Assembly: GCF_024721115.1 (NCBI RefSeq)
Contig: NZ_JAMDHK010000004.1
Location: 21,722 to 85,721, forward strand
DNA length: 64,000 bases
Direction of reading: 5' to 3'
From: Salipiger pentaromativorans
GTDB taxonomy: Bacteria > Pseudomonadota > Alphaproteobacteria > Rhodobacterales > Rhodobacteraceae
This document shows positions 7,782-16,377 of the stretch, piece by piece. Numbering within the stretch: the stretch's first letter is position 1; every line of letters begins with the position of its first letter. A model generated the notes under the pieces. That model saw only the letters and a list, made by a program, of their open reading frames with translations, made no database searches and was not told the origin of the DNA. Made by a program: the position numbers and the translations under genes.

Positions 7782-10169
7782 GTGACCCAACCGAAGCGTA
7801 AATTCCGCCGCAGCCGGTGGAAAAGGCTGAAGCTGAAGTGGAAGATGCCGGTCCTGATCGGCCTGCCGACCATTGCTCTGATGCTCGCCGTGGTCGGGGT
7901 GAGCTATTATTATGCCCGTGTCGAGATGGCGACGCAGCGCGAGGCGGCGTTTCGCAATCTGCTGAATGACCGCGAGCGGGCGCTGGAAACCTGGCTCGGT
8001 CAGACCGAGACCGATCTGCGCGACCTCGCCGGGAGCCGGGCGGTGCGCACCGCGCTGCCGCTTTTCGCGCGAAGCTGGAACCGGATCGAGGGCGATCCGG
8101 GGGCGTATCTGCGCCGCGCCTATATCGAAGAAAATCCGAATCCCGTCGGCGAAAAGGATGTGCTGCTTCAGGCCGATGACGGTTCCGTCTGGTCGCAGAT
8201 CCACGCGAGCTATCACGACGGTCTGCGCAACTTTCAGCGCCAGCGGGGATATTACGATCTCTTCCTCTTCGATCTACAGGGAAACCTGGTCTATTCCGTG
8301 TTCAAGGAGCTCGATTTCGCGACCAATCTGGTGAATGGCCCCTACAAGGAGACGGGCCTTGGCGCCGCCTTCCGCGATGCGGCGCGCGCGCCGGAGGGGG
8401 GGATCGTCTTCACCGAATTCGACCGCTACGCCCCCAGCGCGGGCGCCGCGGCGAAATTTGCGGCAATGCCGGTCTTCGACGCCGAAGGCGGGCGCATCGG
8501 GGTTGTCGCGCTGCAAATTCCCATCGGGCATATCGCGCAGGCGCTGTCCGAATCGGGGCTTTTGGGGCGCACCGGGCGGGTCTATGCGGTCGACCGGCAG
8601 GGCCGCGCGCTCAGCGCGGTCTCCGGAGAGACGGAATATGCGGTGCTCGACGGGCTGCCCGCCTCGCCGCAGATCCAGGCGGCCAGTGGCGGGCGCGCGG
8701 AGGCGTTCCGCGACGTGCCGGGAATCAGTGGCAACGCGGTGGTCGCGTTTACCGATTTCACCCAATTCGCGGGAACCGACTGGGGCTTTGTCGTCGAACA
8801 GGACATGGCCGAGGCCTTTGCGCCCGAACAACATCTGCTGCTGCTGACGCTGGCGCAGATGCTTGTGGTCGGGATCCTTGTGGTGGGCCTCTCCTTCTTC
8901 GTGGCGCGGTTCCTGACAACGCGAATCTCTTTGCTGTCGGCCAGTGTCTCGATGATGTCGGACGGGGATTTCGAGACGATCGTGAACCAGACCAAGACCG
9001 GCGACGAGCTGGGCGACATCGCGCGCGCACTCGAACGGTTCAAGACCGATCTCGCCAAGGGGCAGGCGGCCGCTGCCCGGCAGGAGGCGACGCAGCGCGA
9101 ACAGCGCGAGATCGTCGAGCGGCTGAGCAAGGCGCTGTCCGAACTCGCCTCTGGCAGCCTCGTCTGCCGGATCGACCAGCCGCTCGGCGAGGATTACGAG
9201 CAGCTTCGCGAGGATTTCAATGCGACGGTGGATGCGCTGAGCGGGATCATCGCGGAGCTTCGCGAGAGTGCGCATCGCATCGACGAAGACGCGCGCGGGC
9301 TCAGCGAAAACACCGATCAGCTTTCGCAGCGGACGGAAAACCAGGCGGCGACGCTGGAGGAAACCGCCGCGGCGATGGAAGAGATCACGAACAACGTGAA
9401 ATTCACCTCGGACGGAGCCAATGCCATTGTGCAGGCGATCAGTTCGGCGCGCAGCGAGGCCGAGAAGGGCGAGAAGGTGCGCGGCAGCGCGGTCGCGGCG
9501 ATGTCGAGCATCGAGGAATCCTCCAAGCAGATCGGCCAGATCATCCGGGTGATGGAGGATATCGCCTTTCAGACCAACCTGCTGGCGTTGAACGCCGGGG
9601 TCGAGGCGGCGCGCGCCGGCGAGGTGGGGCGCGGGTTCGCCGTTGTCGCCTCGGAAGTCCGGGCGCTGGCGCAGCGCTCTTCGGACAGCGCGGCAGAAAT
9701 CCGGGATCTGATCGTAAATTCGACGGAGAGCGTGAGCAACGGGGTGAAACTGGTGTCGGAACTGGGTCGGTCGATCGAGACGATCCTGCAAGAGATCACC
9801 GATATGTCCTCTCAGATCCAGGATATCGCCACGGGGGCGTCCGAGCAGGCGACCGGTCTCGGCGAGATCAATTCCGGCATCACCATTCTCGACGAGGTGA
9901 CACAGAAGAACGCGGCGATGGTCGGGGAAAGCGCCGCTGCGGGCCGCGCCCTGCTGCAGAAGGCCGGGGATCTGCGTGACCTTGTGGCGCGCTTCGATAC
10001 CGGGGAGCTGCTGGCCGGCCAGCAGGTTCTGTCGCCGCATCCGGCGCCGGTTGCGCAGGGCTGGGAGCTGTCCGATCCCCTCGCCTCCGAGGGGGTGGAG
10101 GCGGAGCCTCTACCGCGTGCCCGCGTGGCGGCGTCCGGCGGCGCCAGCCCCGTCTGGGAGGACTTCTGA
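7782..10169 (+). CDS. Methyl-accepting chemotaxis protein with large periplasmic sensor
   Basis: The protein has about 795 residues: a basic cytoplasmic leader, TM1 (about 22-43), a periplasmic sensor of roughly 300 residues with dCache-like size, TM2 (about 351-377), HAMP, a second HAMP-like segment, and the methylation/signalling coiled coil. The hairpin tip with [18 protein letters not shown] and [18 protein letters not shown] (about 590-640) contacts CheA and CheW. The extreme C terminus, after a Pro/Ala/Gly-rich linker, is VWEDF, fitting the xWxxF tether for CheR/CheB. GTG at 7782 is chosen because GGAG precedes it; a GTG 20 codons earlier is possible. No che genes are nearby, so the ligand is unknown. 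Confidence 0.93.
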   Translation: MTQPKRKFRRSRWKRLKLKWKMPVLIGLPTIALMLAVVGVSYYYARVEMATQREAAFRNLLNDRERALETWLGQTETDLRDLAGSRAVRTALPLFARSWNRIEGDPGAYLRRAYIEENPNPVGEKDVLLQADDGSVWSQIHASYHDGLRNFQRQRGYYDLFLFDLQGNLVYSVFKELDFATNLVNGPYKETGLGAAFRDAARAPEGGIVFTEFDRYAPSAGAAAKFAAMPVFDAEGGRIGVVALQIPIGHIAQALSESGLLGRTGRVYAVDRQGRALSAVSGETEYAVLDGLPASPQIQAASGGRAEAFRDVPGISGNAVVAFTDFTQFAGTDWGFVVEQDMAEAFAPEQHLLLLTLAQMLVVGILVVGLSFFVARFLTTRISLLSASVSMMSDGDFETIVNQTKTGDELGDIARALERFKTDLAKGQAAAARQEATQREQREIVERLSKALSELASGSLVCRIDQPLGEDYEQLREDFNATVDALSGIIAELRESAHRIDEDARGLSENTDQLSQRTENQAATLEETAAAMEEITNNVKFTSDGANAIVQAISSARSEAEKGEKVRGSAVAAMSSIEESSKQIGQIIRVMEDIAFQTNLLALNAGVEAARAGEVGRGFAVVASEVRALAQRSSDSAAEIRDLIVNSTESVSNGVKLVSELGRSIETILQEITDMSSQIQDIATGASEQATGLGEINSGITILDEVTQKNAAMVGESAAAGRALLQKAGDLRDLVARFDTGELLAGQQVLSPHPAPVAQGWELSDPLASEGVEAEPLPRARVAASGGASPVWEDF

Positions 10170-10316
10170 GGGGCGAATACACGCTGCGTCTCGTGCCCGG
10201 CGCGTCTCCGGAACCGCTCGGGGCGCGGTGGGCTGACGGTAGACAGATGTCTTTTCTGTTGAAATCCCATATGGTTCCGGTGTCTGGTGCGGATATTCCG
10301 ATTGGGAAAAGGCCGG

Positions 10317-10931
10317 ATGCTCTGGAATGCGCATGAAGCCGGGCTCCGGCTGGTGCCCGGACAAACGGTAGGTTTGCTGGGGGGGTCCTTCGATCCGCCC
10401 CATGCCGGCCATGTTCATATCACGCTCGAGGCGCTGCGCCGTTTCCGGCTGGACCGGGTGGTCTGGCTGGTCAGCCCCGGCAACCCGCTCAAGGCGCATG
10501 GACCGGCACCGCTGGACGAACGCATGGCGGCGGCGCGCGCGATCATGCGGCATCCAAGGGTGATCGTCAGCGATTTCGAGCGGCTCGCCGGAACCCGCCA
10601 TACCGCCCGCACGCTCGCGGTGTTGCAGCGGGCCTATCCCGGTGTGCGCTTTGTCTGGCTCATGGGCGCGGACAATCTGGCACAGCTTCACCGCTGGGAG
10701 GACTGGCGGCAAATCATGGATCGTATGCCGGTTGGCGTGCTGGCGCGCTCCGGCAGCCGGATGGCCGCGCGCGGATCGGTTGCGGCGGAGATCTACCGGC
10801 ATGCGCGGCTGTCGGCCCGGCTGGCGCCATTGCTGGCGCGGTCGCGCCCGCCGGCCTGGTGCTTTCTGAACGTGCCCATGGTCGATCTCAGTTCCACGGA
10901 GCTGCGCCGGGCGCGGCAGGGGGACGCATGA
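10317..10931 (+). CDS. nadD: Nicotinate-nucleotide adenylyltransferase
   Basis: This approximately 204-residue enzyme adenylates nicotinate mononucleotide to deamido-NAD in NAD synthesis. [17 protein letters not shown] near the N terminus contains the nucleotidyltransferase GGxFDPxHxGH motif, and [14 protein letters not shown] near the C terminus is the matching SSTxxR motif that binds the triphosphate. The ATG at 10317 has an AAAAGG sequence a few nt upstream; a GTG at 10287 would add ten residues. nadD is often beside rsfS and rlmH, but here the next gene is dacB 65 bp downstream on the same strand. Confidence 0.92.
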   Translation: MLWNAHEAGLRLVPGQTVGLLGGSFDPPHAGHVHITLEALRRFRLDRVVWLVSPGNPLKAHGPAPLDERMAAARAIMRHPRVIVSDFERLAGTRHTARTLAVLQRAYPGVRFVWLMGADNLAQLHRWEDWRQIMDRMPVGVLARSGSRMAARGSVAAEIYRHARLSARLAPLLARSRPPAWCFLNVPMVDLSSTELRRARQGDA

Positions 10932-10996
10932 AATGTGATTGCGCCCGGTCATCCTGCCGCTTGTCGAGCCGCGCGCGCTGAGGTTAGATCATCGGC

Positions 10997-12496
10997 ATGA
11001 CGCAAGGATTTTCACGGCGAGGATTTCTGACTTCGGTCTGTGCGGCGGGCCTCTTTGCGGCGGCGCCGGCCCGGGCCAATGCGCCCTTGCGCTCGCTGCG
11101 CCCCGCCGCCCGGGGCGAGGATCTGCGCCTGCGCAGCCTCAGGACGCCGGAAGATCTGATCGCTGCGGCGCGGCTGGACGGTGAGGTCGGCTTTGCGGTG
11201 GTGACGCTGTCTTCGGGGAGGGTGCTGGAACAGCACGGCGCCGCGATCGGGCTGCCCCCGGCGAGCGTCGCCAAGGCGCTGACCGCGTCCTACGCGCTCG
11301 ACACGCTGGGGCCGGGCTATCATTTCGCGACCGAGATCCTGATCACCGGCGCCATCGCCGAGGGTGTGGTCGAGGGCGATCTTGTGCTGCTGGGCGGTGG
11401 CGACCCGACGCTCGATACCGACGGGCTGGCCGAGCTGGCGGGGATGCTGCGCGAAAAGGGGGTCACCGGGGTCAAGGGCCGCTTCCTCGTCTGCGGCAGC
11501 GCGCTGCCCTACACCCGCTCGATCGACCCGGACCAGCCGGAGCATGTGGGCTACAGCCCGGCGGTGTCGGGGCTCAACCTGAATTACAACCGGGTGCATT
11601 TCGAATGGCGCCAGGGCGGCAACGGGTATCAGGTCAGCATGGACGCGCGGTCGGAGACATTGCGCCCGGCGGTGCATATGGCCCGCATGGGCGTGGTGGC
11701 GCGGGATGTGCCGGTCTACACCTACCGCGACGGTGGCGCGCGCGACGAATGGACGGTGGCGCGTGGCGCACTCGGCAAGGGGGGCGCGCGCTGGCTGCCC
11801 GTCCGCAAACCCGAGCTTTACGCCGGTGAGGTGTTCCAGGCATTGGCGGGTGGTCAGGGGATTGCGCTGCCGGCGCCGGGCGTTGTCGAGACCTGTCCCG
11901 AGGGCGAGGTCGTGGTGCGGCGCGAAAGCGCGCCGCTGCGCGTCGTTCTGCGCGACATGCTGAAATGGTCCACCAACCTGACCGCCGAGATCGTCGGTCA
12001 GACCGCGACCCGCGCGCGGCATGGCGCGGTCGGATCGCTGCGCGAATCGGCCGAGGCAATGAACCTTTGGGCGCGCGAGGCGCTTGGGCTCAGCCATGTG
12101 CATCTGGTGGATCATTCGGGGCTGGGCGATCAAAGCCGGATCTCGGCGGCGGATATGGCGCAGGCGCTGGTACAGATCCGCACGCGGCTGGGGTTGAAGC
12201 CGCTGCTGAAGAGCTTTCCGATGCGCGATGCCCAGCGGCGGATCATCAAGGATCATCCGATCCAGGTGCATGCCAAGACCGGCACATTGAACTTTGTGAG
12301 CGGTCTGGCGGGCTTTGCCGACCTGCCCGACGGAACCGAGCTGGTCTTTGCGATCTTCTGCGGCGATCTCGACCGCAGGGCGGGGCTCAGCCGCGCGGAG
12401 CGCGAACGCCCCGAAGGCGCGGTGGCCTGGAACCGCCGTGCGAAGGCGCTGCAACAGGGCCTGATCGAGCGCTGGGCGGTGCTTTCGGGAAGCTGA
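10997..12496 (+). CDS. dacB: D-alanyl-D-alanine carboxypeptidase/endopeptidase (PBP4, peptidase S13)
   Basis: The 499-residue penicillin-binding protein begins with a twin-arginine-like signal, SRRGFLTSVCAAGLFAAAP, suggesting export by Tat rather than Sec, followed by an Ala-x-Ala cleavage region near 25-28. The active-site motifs are present in order: SVAK (Ser90, Lys93), WSTN around residue 325 and HAKTGTLNF around 425. Family S13 enzymes trim or cut peptidoglycan cross-links in the periplasm. The gene converges on the L,D-transpeptidase gene, whose stop is 11 nt away, placing two opposing wall-remodelling activities side by side. Confidence 0.92.
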   Translation: MTQGFSRRGFLTSVCAAGLFAAAPARANAPLRSLRPAARGEDLRLRSLRTPEDLIAAARLDGEVGFAVVTLSSGRVLEQHGAAIGLPPASVAKALTASYALDTLGPGYHFATEILITGAIAEGVVEGDLVLLGGGDPTLDTDGLAELAGMLREKGVTGVKGRFLVCGSALPYTRSIDPDQPEHVGYSPAVSGLNLNYNRVHFEWRQGGNGYQVSMDARSETLRPAVHMARMGVVARDVPVYTYRDGGARDEWTVARGALGKGGARWLPVRKPELYAGEVFQALAGGQGIALPAPGVVETCPEGEVVVRRESAPLRVVLRDMLKWSTNLTAEIVGQTATRARHGAVGSLRESAEAMNLWAREALGLSHVHLVDHSGLGDQSRISAADMAQALVQIRTRLGLKPLLKSFPMRDAQRRIIKDHPIQVHAKTGTLNFVSGLAGFADLPDGTELVFAIFCGDLDRRAGLSRAERERPEGAVAWNRRAKALQQGLIERWAVLSGS

Positions 12497-12507
12497 GCGC
12501 GGCGCGC

Positions 12508-12936
12508 TCAGTTCTCGATCACCACGCGCATGTTGGCTTTGCCCACGGTCTCAACGAGGCTGAAGAGCCGTGCCGCGTGATCGGGGTGCAGGCGCACGCA
12601 GCCTGCCGAGGCCGGACGGCCCAGCCGGCTGATCTGGTTGGTGCCGTGGATCGCGTAATTGCCCCGGAAGAAGATCGAATAGGGCATGGGCGCGTTATTG
12701 TAGAGGCTCGACTTGTGATAGCGCGACAGGAACTGCGGAGAGAAGGTGCCGCGCGGAGTCCATTTGCCCTCGCGGGCAGTGGAGACGGGCCAGGTATAGG
12801 CGACCTTGCCGTTGTGAATGACGGTCATGGTCTGGCTGGAAATATCGACCTTGGCGACAAGCGGAGCGGCGGCCCCGATGATCGGCAGCAGGCAGAGAAC
12901 GAGCGCGCCAATGAGCGTGAAGGCGAAGCGGTTCAT
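12508..12936 (-). CDS. L,D-transpeptidase (YkuD domain), secreted
   Basis: This 142-residue protein has an N-terminal signal peptide (about 1-23, cut after GAAA) followed by a minimal YkuD domain. The catalytic signature HGTN (His97) and SAGCVRL with Cys113 is complete. Such enzymes form 3-3 peptidoglycan cross-links or attach proteins to peptidoglycan. The ATG at 12936 follows GGGGGATGA and starts the signal peptide; the longer open frame adds 29 unrelated residues. No LysM or peptidoglycan-binding domain is present, so this is one of the shortest forms. Confidence 0.9.
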   Translation of the reverse strand: MNRFAFTLIGALVLCLLPIIGAAAPLVAKVDISSQTMTVIHNGKVAYTWPVSTAREGKWTPRGTFSPQFLSRYHKSSLYNNAPMPYSIFFRGNYAIHGTNQISRLGRPASAGCVRLHPDHAARLFSLVETVGKANMRVVIEN

Positions 12937-13121
12937 GAAATCATCCCCCAATAGAGTAACGTTCGGAAATATCGGCTTAAAAATGCCAAGATTATGTTTA
13001 GAGCAGATTCGGGCATGTCGCAAAGTCAGAAAATCCTGACCCTGCGGTTTTCCGGCGCCGCGGCCGGAAGTGGGAGTGGTTTTGAGGCGCCGGAGGGGGA
13101 GCCGGCGGTTTTGCGGACCGG

Positions 13122-13547
13122 TCAGGCCGAAAGATGACGGGCCCGCGCACCGCGCTCGATGGCGGCGGCGTGCAGGCGGTCGATGTCCAGCTCGTAGCGG
13201 ATCTCTTCCAGCAGCCGCAGCTCTTCCTCGCGCAGCGTGCCGTCGGCGGCGGCCACATCGCAGGCCAGCGCATAGGCGGTCTCGAACAGCCGCTCGGGCA
13301 GGTTGTCGCGGATCAGCCCGAAAAGCGCGTCGAGCCCGTCTTCCTGCTCGAAGAGCTCGAACACGAGTTCCGACATCGTGCGGATGCGGTCGATGTCGTA
13401 ATCGGCGAAGATCGGCAGCATGTTCACCGAGGATTCGATCTTGACCAGCTCGGCGGTGCGCAGGTTCTGGTCGGAGGCGGAGACGGCGATCATGAGCGCC
13501 ACAAGGCAGTCTTGCGCAGTCAGCGGGTGCGGGGCGGCTTCGGTCAC
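13122..13547 (-). CDS. TerB-like (tellurite resistance) domain protein
   Basis: This 141-residue acidic helical protein resembles the TerB fold: a repeated pattern with DCLVALMIAVSASDQNLRTAEL near the start and YALACDVAAADGTLREEELRLLEEI near 90-115, where Asp/Glu side chains form the metal-binding cluster. Stand-alone TerB proteins have no settled function. Translation starts at GTG, 13547, as no ATG is available. It is divergent from lysK with 121 bp between them, and no other ter genes are present, so tellurite resistance should not be assumed. Confidence 0.8.
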   Translation of the reverse strand: MTEAAPHPLTAQDCLVALMIAVSASDQNLRTAELVKIESSVNMLPIFADYDIDRIRTMSELVFELFEQEDGLDALFGLIRDNLPERLFETAYALACDVAAADGTLREEELRLLEEIRYELDIDRLHAAAIERGARARHLSA

Positions 13548-13668
13548 GGCTACTCTTTCTTTGCGTGTCTGCTGGCGGGCAATTTATTGACCCTGCACCC
13601 CGTCTGCAATAGGACGCGGGCGCATCTGCCCCTGCTGTGAAGGGGTGTTATCCCATGGAGTGTTTCGG

Positions 13669-15246
13669 ATGTCCGATCTGCGCGAAGCTGCGATGAGCTC
13701 GAAGGCCTGGCCCTTTGAAGAGGCGCGCCGCGTCCTGAAACGCTATGAGAAGAAGCCGCCCGAAAAGGGCTATGTGCTGTTCGAGACCGGCTATGGCCCC
13801 TCGGGTCTGCCGCATATCGGCACTTTCGGCGAGGTCGCGCGCACCACGATGATCCGCCGCGCCTTTGAGCTGATTTCGGATATTCCGACGCGGCTCATCT
13901 GTTTCTCGGACGATATGGACGGGATGCGCAAGGTGCCGGAGAACGTGCCGAACCAGAACCTTCTGCAGGCCAATCTGCAAAAGCCGCTGACCAGCGTGCC
14001 GGACCCGTTCGAGGAGTTTGAGAGTTTCGGGCATCACAACAACGCCATGCTGCGGCGGTTTCTCGATACCTTCGGGTTCGAGTATGAATTCTATTCGGCC
14101 ACCGAGTTCTACAAGACCGGCCAGTTCGACGAGATCCTGCGGCGCTGCGCCGAGAAATACGACGATCTCATGGCGATCATGCTGAAATCGCTGCGGGAAG
14201 AGCGTCAGCAGACCTATTCGATCTTCCTGCCGATCCACCCGGAAACGGGCCGGGTGCTTTATGTGCCGATGAAGAATGTGGATGCCGCCGAAGGCACGAT
14301 CACCTTCGACGATGACGACGGCAAGGAATGGACCCTGCCGGTCACCGGCGGCAATGTGAAGCTGCAGTGGAAGCCCGATTTCGGTGCGCGCTGGGCGGCG
14401 CTGGGCGTCGATTTCGAGATGTACGGCAAGGACCACTCGACCAACACGCCGATCTATGACGGCATCTGCCGGACGCTGGGCGTGCGCCCGCCCGAGCATT
14501 TCACCTATGAGCTGTTCCTTGACGATCAGGGGCAGAAGATCTCGAAATCCAAGGGCAACGGGCTGTCGATCGACGAATGGCTGACCTATGCGGCCTCGGA
14601 ATCGCTGAGCTATTTCATGTATCAGAAGCCGAAGACGGCCAAGCGGCTGTGGTGGGATGTGATCCCCAAGGCGGTGGACGAGTATCACCAACAGCTGCGT
14701 GCCTATCCGGGGCAGGATGCCAAGGGGCAGCTGAACAACCCGGTGTGGCATATCCACGGCGGTGACGTGCCCGAGTCGAAGATGGTGGTGCCGTTCTCGA
14801 TGCTGCTCAACCTCGCCTCGGCGGCGGGGGCCGAGGACAAGGACGCGATGTGGGGGTTCATCCGCCGCTACGCGCCCGAGGCGAGCCCCGAGAGCCATCC
14901 CGACATGGATCAGGCCGCGGGCTTTGCGGTGCGCTATTACAATGATTTCGTGAAGCCGACGAAATCCTTCCGGGCGCCGGACGCGCAGGAGCGCGCGGCG
15001 ATGGAGGATCTTGCGCAGCGGCTGCGGGACTACGATGGCGCGGTCGAGGACGAGGCGCTTCAGACCCTCGTCTTCGCGGTGGGCAAGGAGCACGGGTTCG
15101 AGAACCTGCGCGACTGGTTCAAGGCGCTTTACGAGGTGCTTCTCGGGCAAAGCCAGGGGCCGCGCTTTGGCGGCTTCGTCGCGCTTTACGGCGTGGCCGA
15201 GACGGTCGCGCTGATCGAACAGGGCCTGGCTGGCGCGCTGGGCTGA
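13669..15246 (+). CDS. lysK: Lysine--tRNA ligase, class I (archaeal type)
   Basis: This 525-residue synthetase is the class I form of LysRS, unrelated to the class II LysS of most bacteria. The adenylate-forming motifs are [11 protein letters not shown] (HIGH equivalent at 49-52) and KISKSKGN at about 290-297 (KMSKS equivalent). Class I LysRS is typical of archaea and of many alphaproteobacteria, including Rhodobacteraceae, where it is the only LysRS. The ATG at 13669 has GGAG upstream; an in-frame start at 13645 is less likely. A strong hairpin follows the stop codon. Confidence 0.93.
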   Translation: MSDLREAAMSSKAWPFEEARRVLKRYEKKPPEKGYVLFETGYGPSGLPHIGTFGEVARTTMIRRAFELISDIPTRLICFSDDMDGMRKVPENVPNQNLLQANLQKPLTSVPDPFEEFESFGHHNNAMLRRFLDTFGFEYEFYSATEFYKTGQFDEILRRCAEKYDDLMAIMLKSLREERQQTYSIFLPIHPETGRVLYVPMKNVDAAEGTITFDDDDGKEWTLPVTGGNVKLQWKPDFGARWAALGVDFEMYGKDHSTNTPIYDGICRTLGVRPPEHFTYELFLDDQGQKISKSKGNGLSIDEWLTYAASESLSYFMYQKPKTAKRLWWDVIPKAVDEYHQQLRAYPGQDAKGQLNNPVWHIHGGDVPESKMVVPFSMLLNLASAAGAEDKDAMWGFIRRYAPEASPESHPDMDQAAGFAVRYYNDFVKPTKSFRAPDAQERAAMEDLAQRLRDYDGAVEDEALQTLVFAVGKEHGFENLRDWFKALYEVLLGQSQGPRFGGFVALYGVAETVALIEQGLAGALG

Positions 15247-15258
15247 GCCATCCGGCGG

Positions 15259-15284
15259 CTGACGGCCCCCGCAGGGGCCGTCAG
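15259..15284 (+). terminator. Hairpin terminator after lysK
   Basis: Perfect 11-bp arms CTGACGGCCCC and GGGGCCGTCAG enclose a CGCA tetraloop 12 nt past the lysK stop. There is no U-tract, so it may act as a stem-only terminator or mRNA 3' stabiliser. Confidence 0.6.
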
Positions 15285-15345
15285 ACCTGCGCTGTGCAGG
15301 GGGCCGCAACGCGGGTCTTGTCTGCGGGGCTGCCCCGAGATCGGG

Positions 15346-16224
15346 TCAGTGCCGTTTCGCCCAATGCTTCCAATGCTTTGACCAGTCGTTCGGAAGCGCA
15401 TCGGGGCCGCCGGCGAACAGCGGGGCGGCGAGCGTCCGGCTTTCATAGGCGAGGGTATCGCGCCGGGCCAGCGCGCGCAGGCGCAGATCCTCTGCGGTTT
15501 CCGGAAGCTCCGCACGGTCGAGATGTCCGAGGAAAACGGACAGATCCTGATAATCGCCGAGCAGCTCCGACAAGGTCTTGACCGTCTCGCGGTGGGCGCG
15601 GATCGGGCCGGGCCAGAACCCTTGCAGAAGGCGGCTGTGATACCAGTGATCCTTGATCCGTTTGCGCCAGTCGTGAAACGCCTCCGCATCGGCGCCCCGG
15701 CGGGCGGCCTCCATATCCGCGGCGGCACGATGCCAGGTCTTTGACAGGCCGGTCCGCAGCACCGTGCCGGGATCGCCCGCCACCTTCCAGTCGCGGCTGC
15801 GTTTGCGGATCGTCTTGAATGCCTTGCGCTGACGGACCAGCGCGGCGCCGATCTCGTCCGGGGTCAGCGCGGCGCCCGTTTCCCCGGTCAGCGCCTGCCG
15901 AAGCGGCGCGTAGGGCGCGGGATCGCTCCCCTCGAGCAGCGCATCGAAGGTCTTGAGCAGGACGCCGGCGTCGCGCAGGGACGAGGACATGCGCGCGGCG
16001 TCGCGCGCGGCGGCATTCTCTTCGGCGTAGTCCGCAAAGCCCGACCGCATCAGCCGGTAGAGGCCGCGCAGCTTTTTGCAGTGTTTGCGGATGTTGTGGA
16101 TCGCCTCGTCGGCTTCGGCCACGGGGCGCTTTGTCTCGGCAATGGCGGCGCCGAGTTGCTCCTCCGCGATCCGGCGCAGGGCGGCGGTCAGCGAGCGATC
16201 GGATGTCTGGATCCGGTAGGCCAT
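15346..16224 (-). CDS. CHAD domain protein
   Basis: This 292-residue all-helical protein shows the CHAD pattern of paired helices with conserved His, Lys and Arg: EAIHNIRKHCKKLRGLYRLMR near 45-65 and AFHDWRKRIKDHWYHSRLL near 190-210. CHAD domains bind inorganic polyphosphate through this basic surface and often accompany CYTH triphosphatases or polyphosphate kinase; no CYTH domain is fused here and no polyphosphate gene is near. The ATG at 16224 has GGAG 8 nt upstream. Very long in-frame extension beyond this point is the antisense of the beta-helix gene and is not coding. Confidence 0.88.
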   Translation of the reverse strand: MAYRIQTSDRSLTAALRRIAEEQLGAAIAETKRPVAEADEAIHNIRKHCKKLRGLYRLMRSGFADYAEENAAARDAARMSSSLRDAGVLLKTFDALLEGSDPAPYAPLRQALTGETGAALTPDEIGAALVRQRKAFKTIRKRSRDWKVAGDPGTVLRTGLSKTWHRAAADMEAARRGADAEAFHDWRKRIKDHWYHSRLLQGFWPGPIRAHRETVKTLSELLGDYQDLSVFLGHLDRAELPETAEDLRLRALARRDTLAYESRTLAAPLFAGGPDALPNDWSKHWKHWAKRH

Positions 16225-16377
16225 GATGCACTCCGGCTGTTGCGTGAACGCGTTGAGGACCGTCACGGTGGTCCCAGAGCCTCTTAACACATCGTTGATA
16301 CTTGCTGTTTGCGCGGGGTCAAACGCGGTGGGTGATCGCGGCCCCGGGGACCGGCGCAGCAACAGAGGATCGAACGG

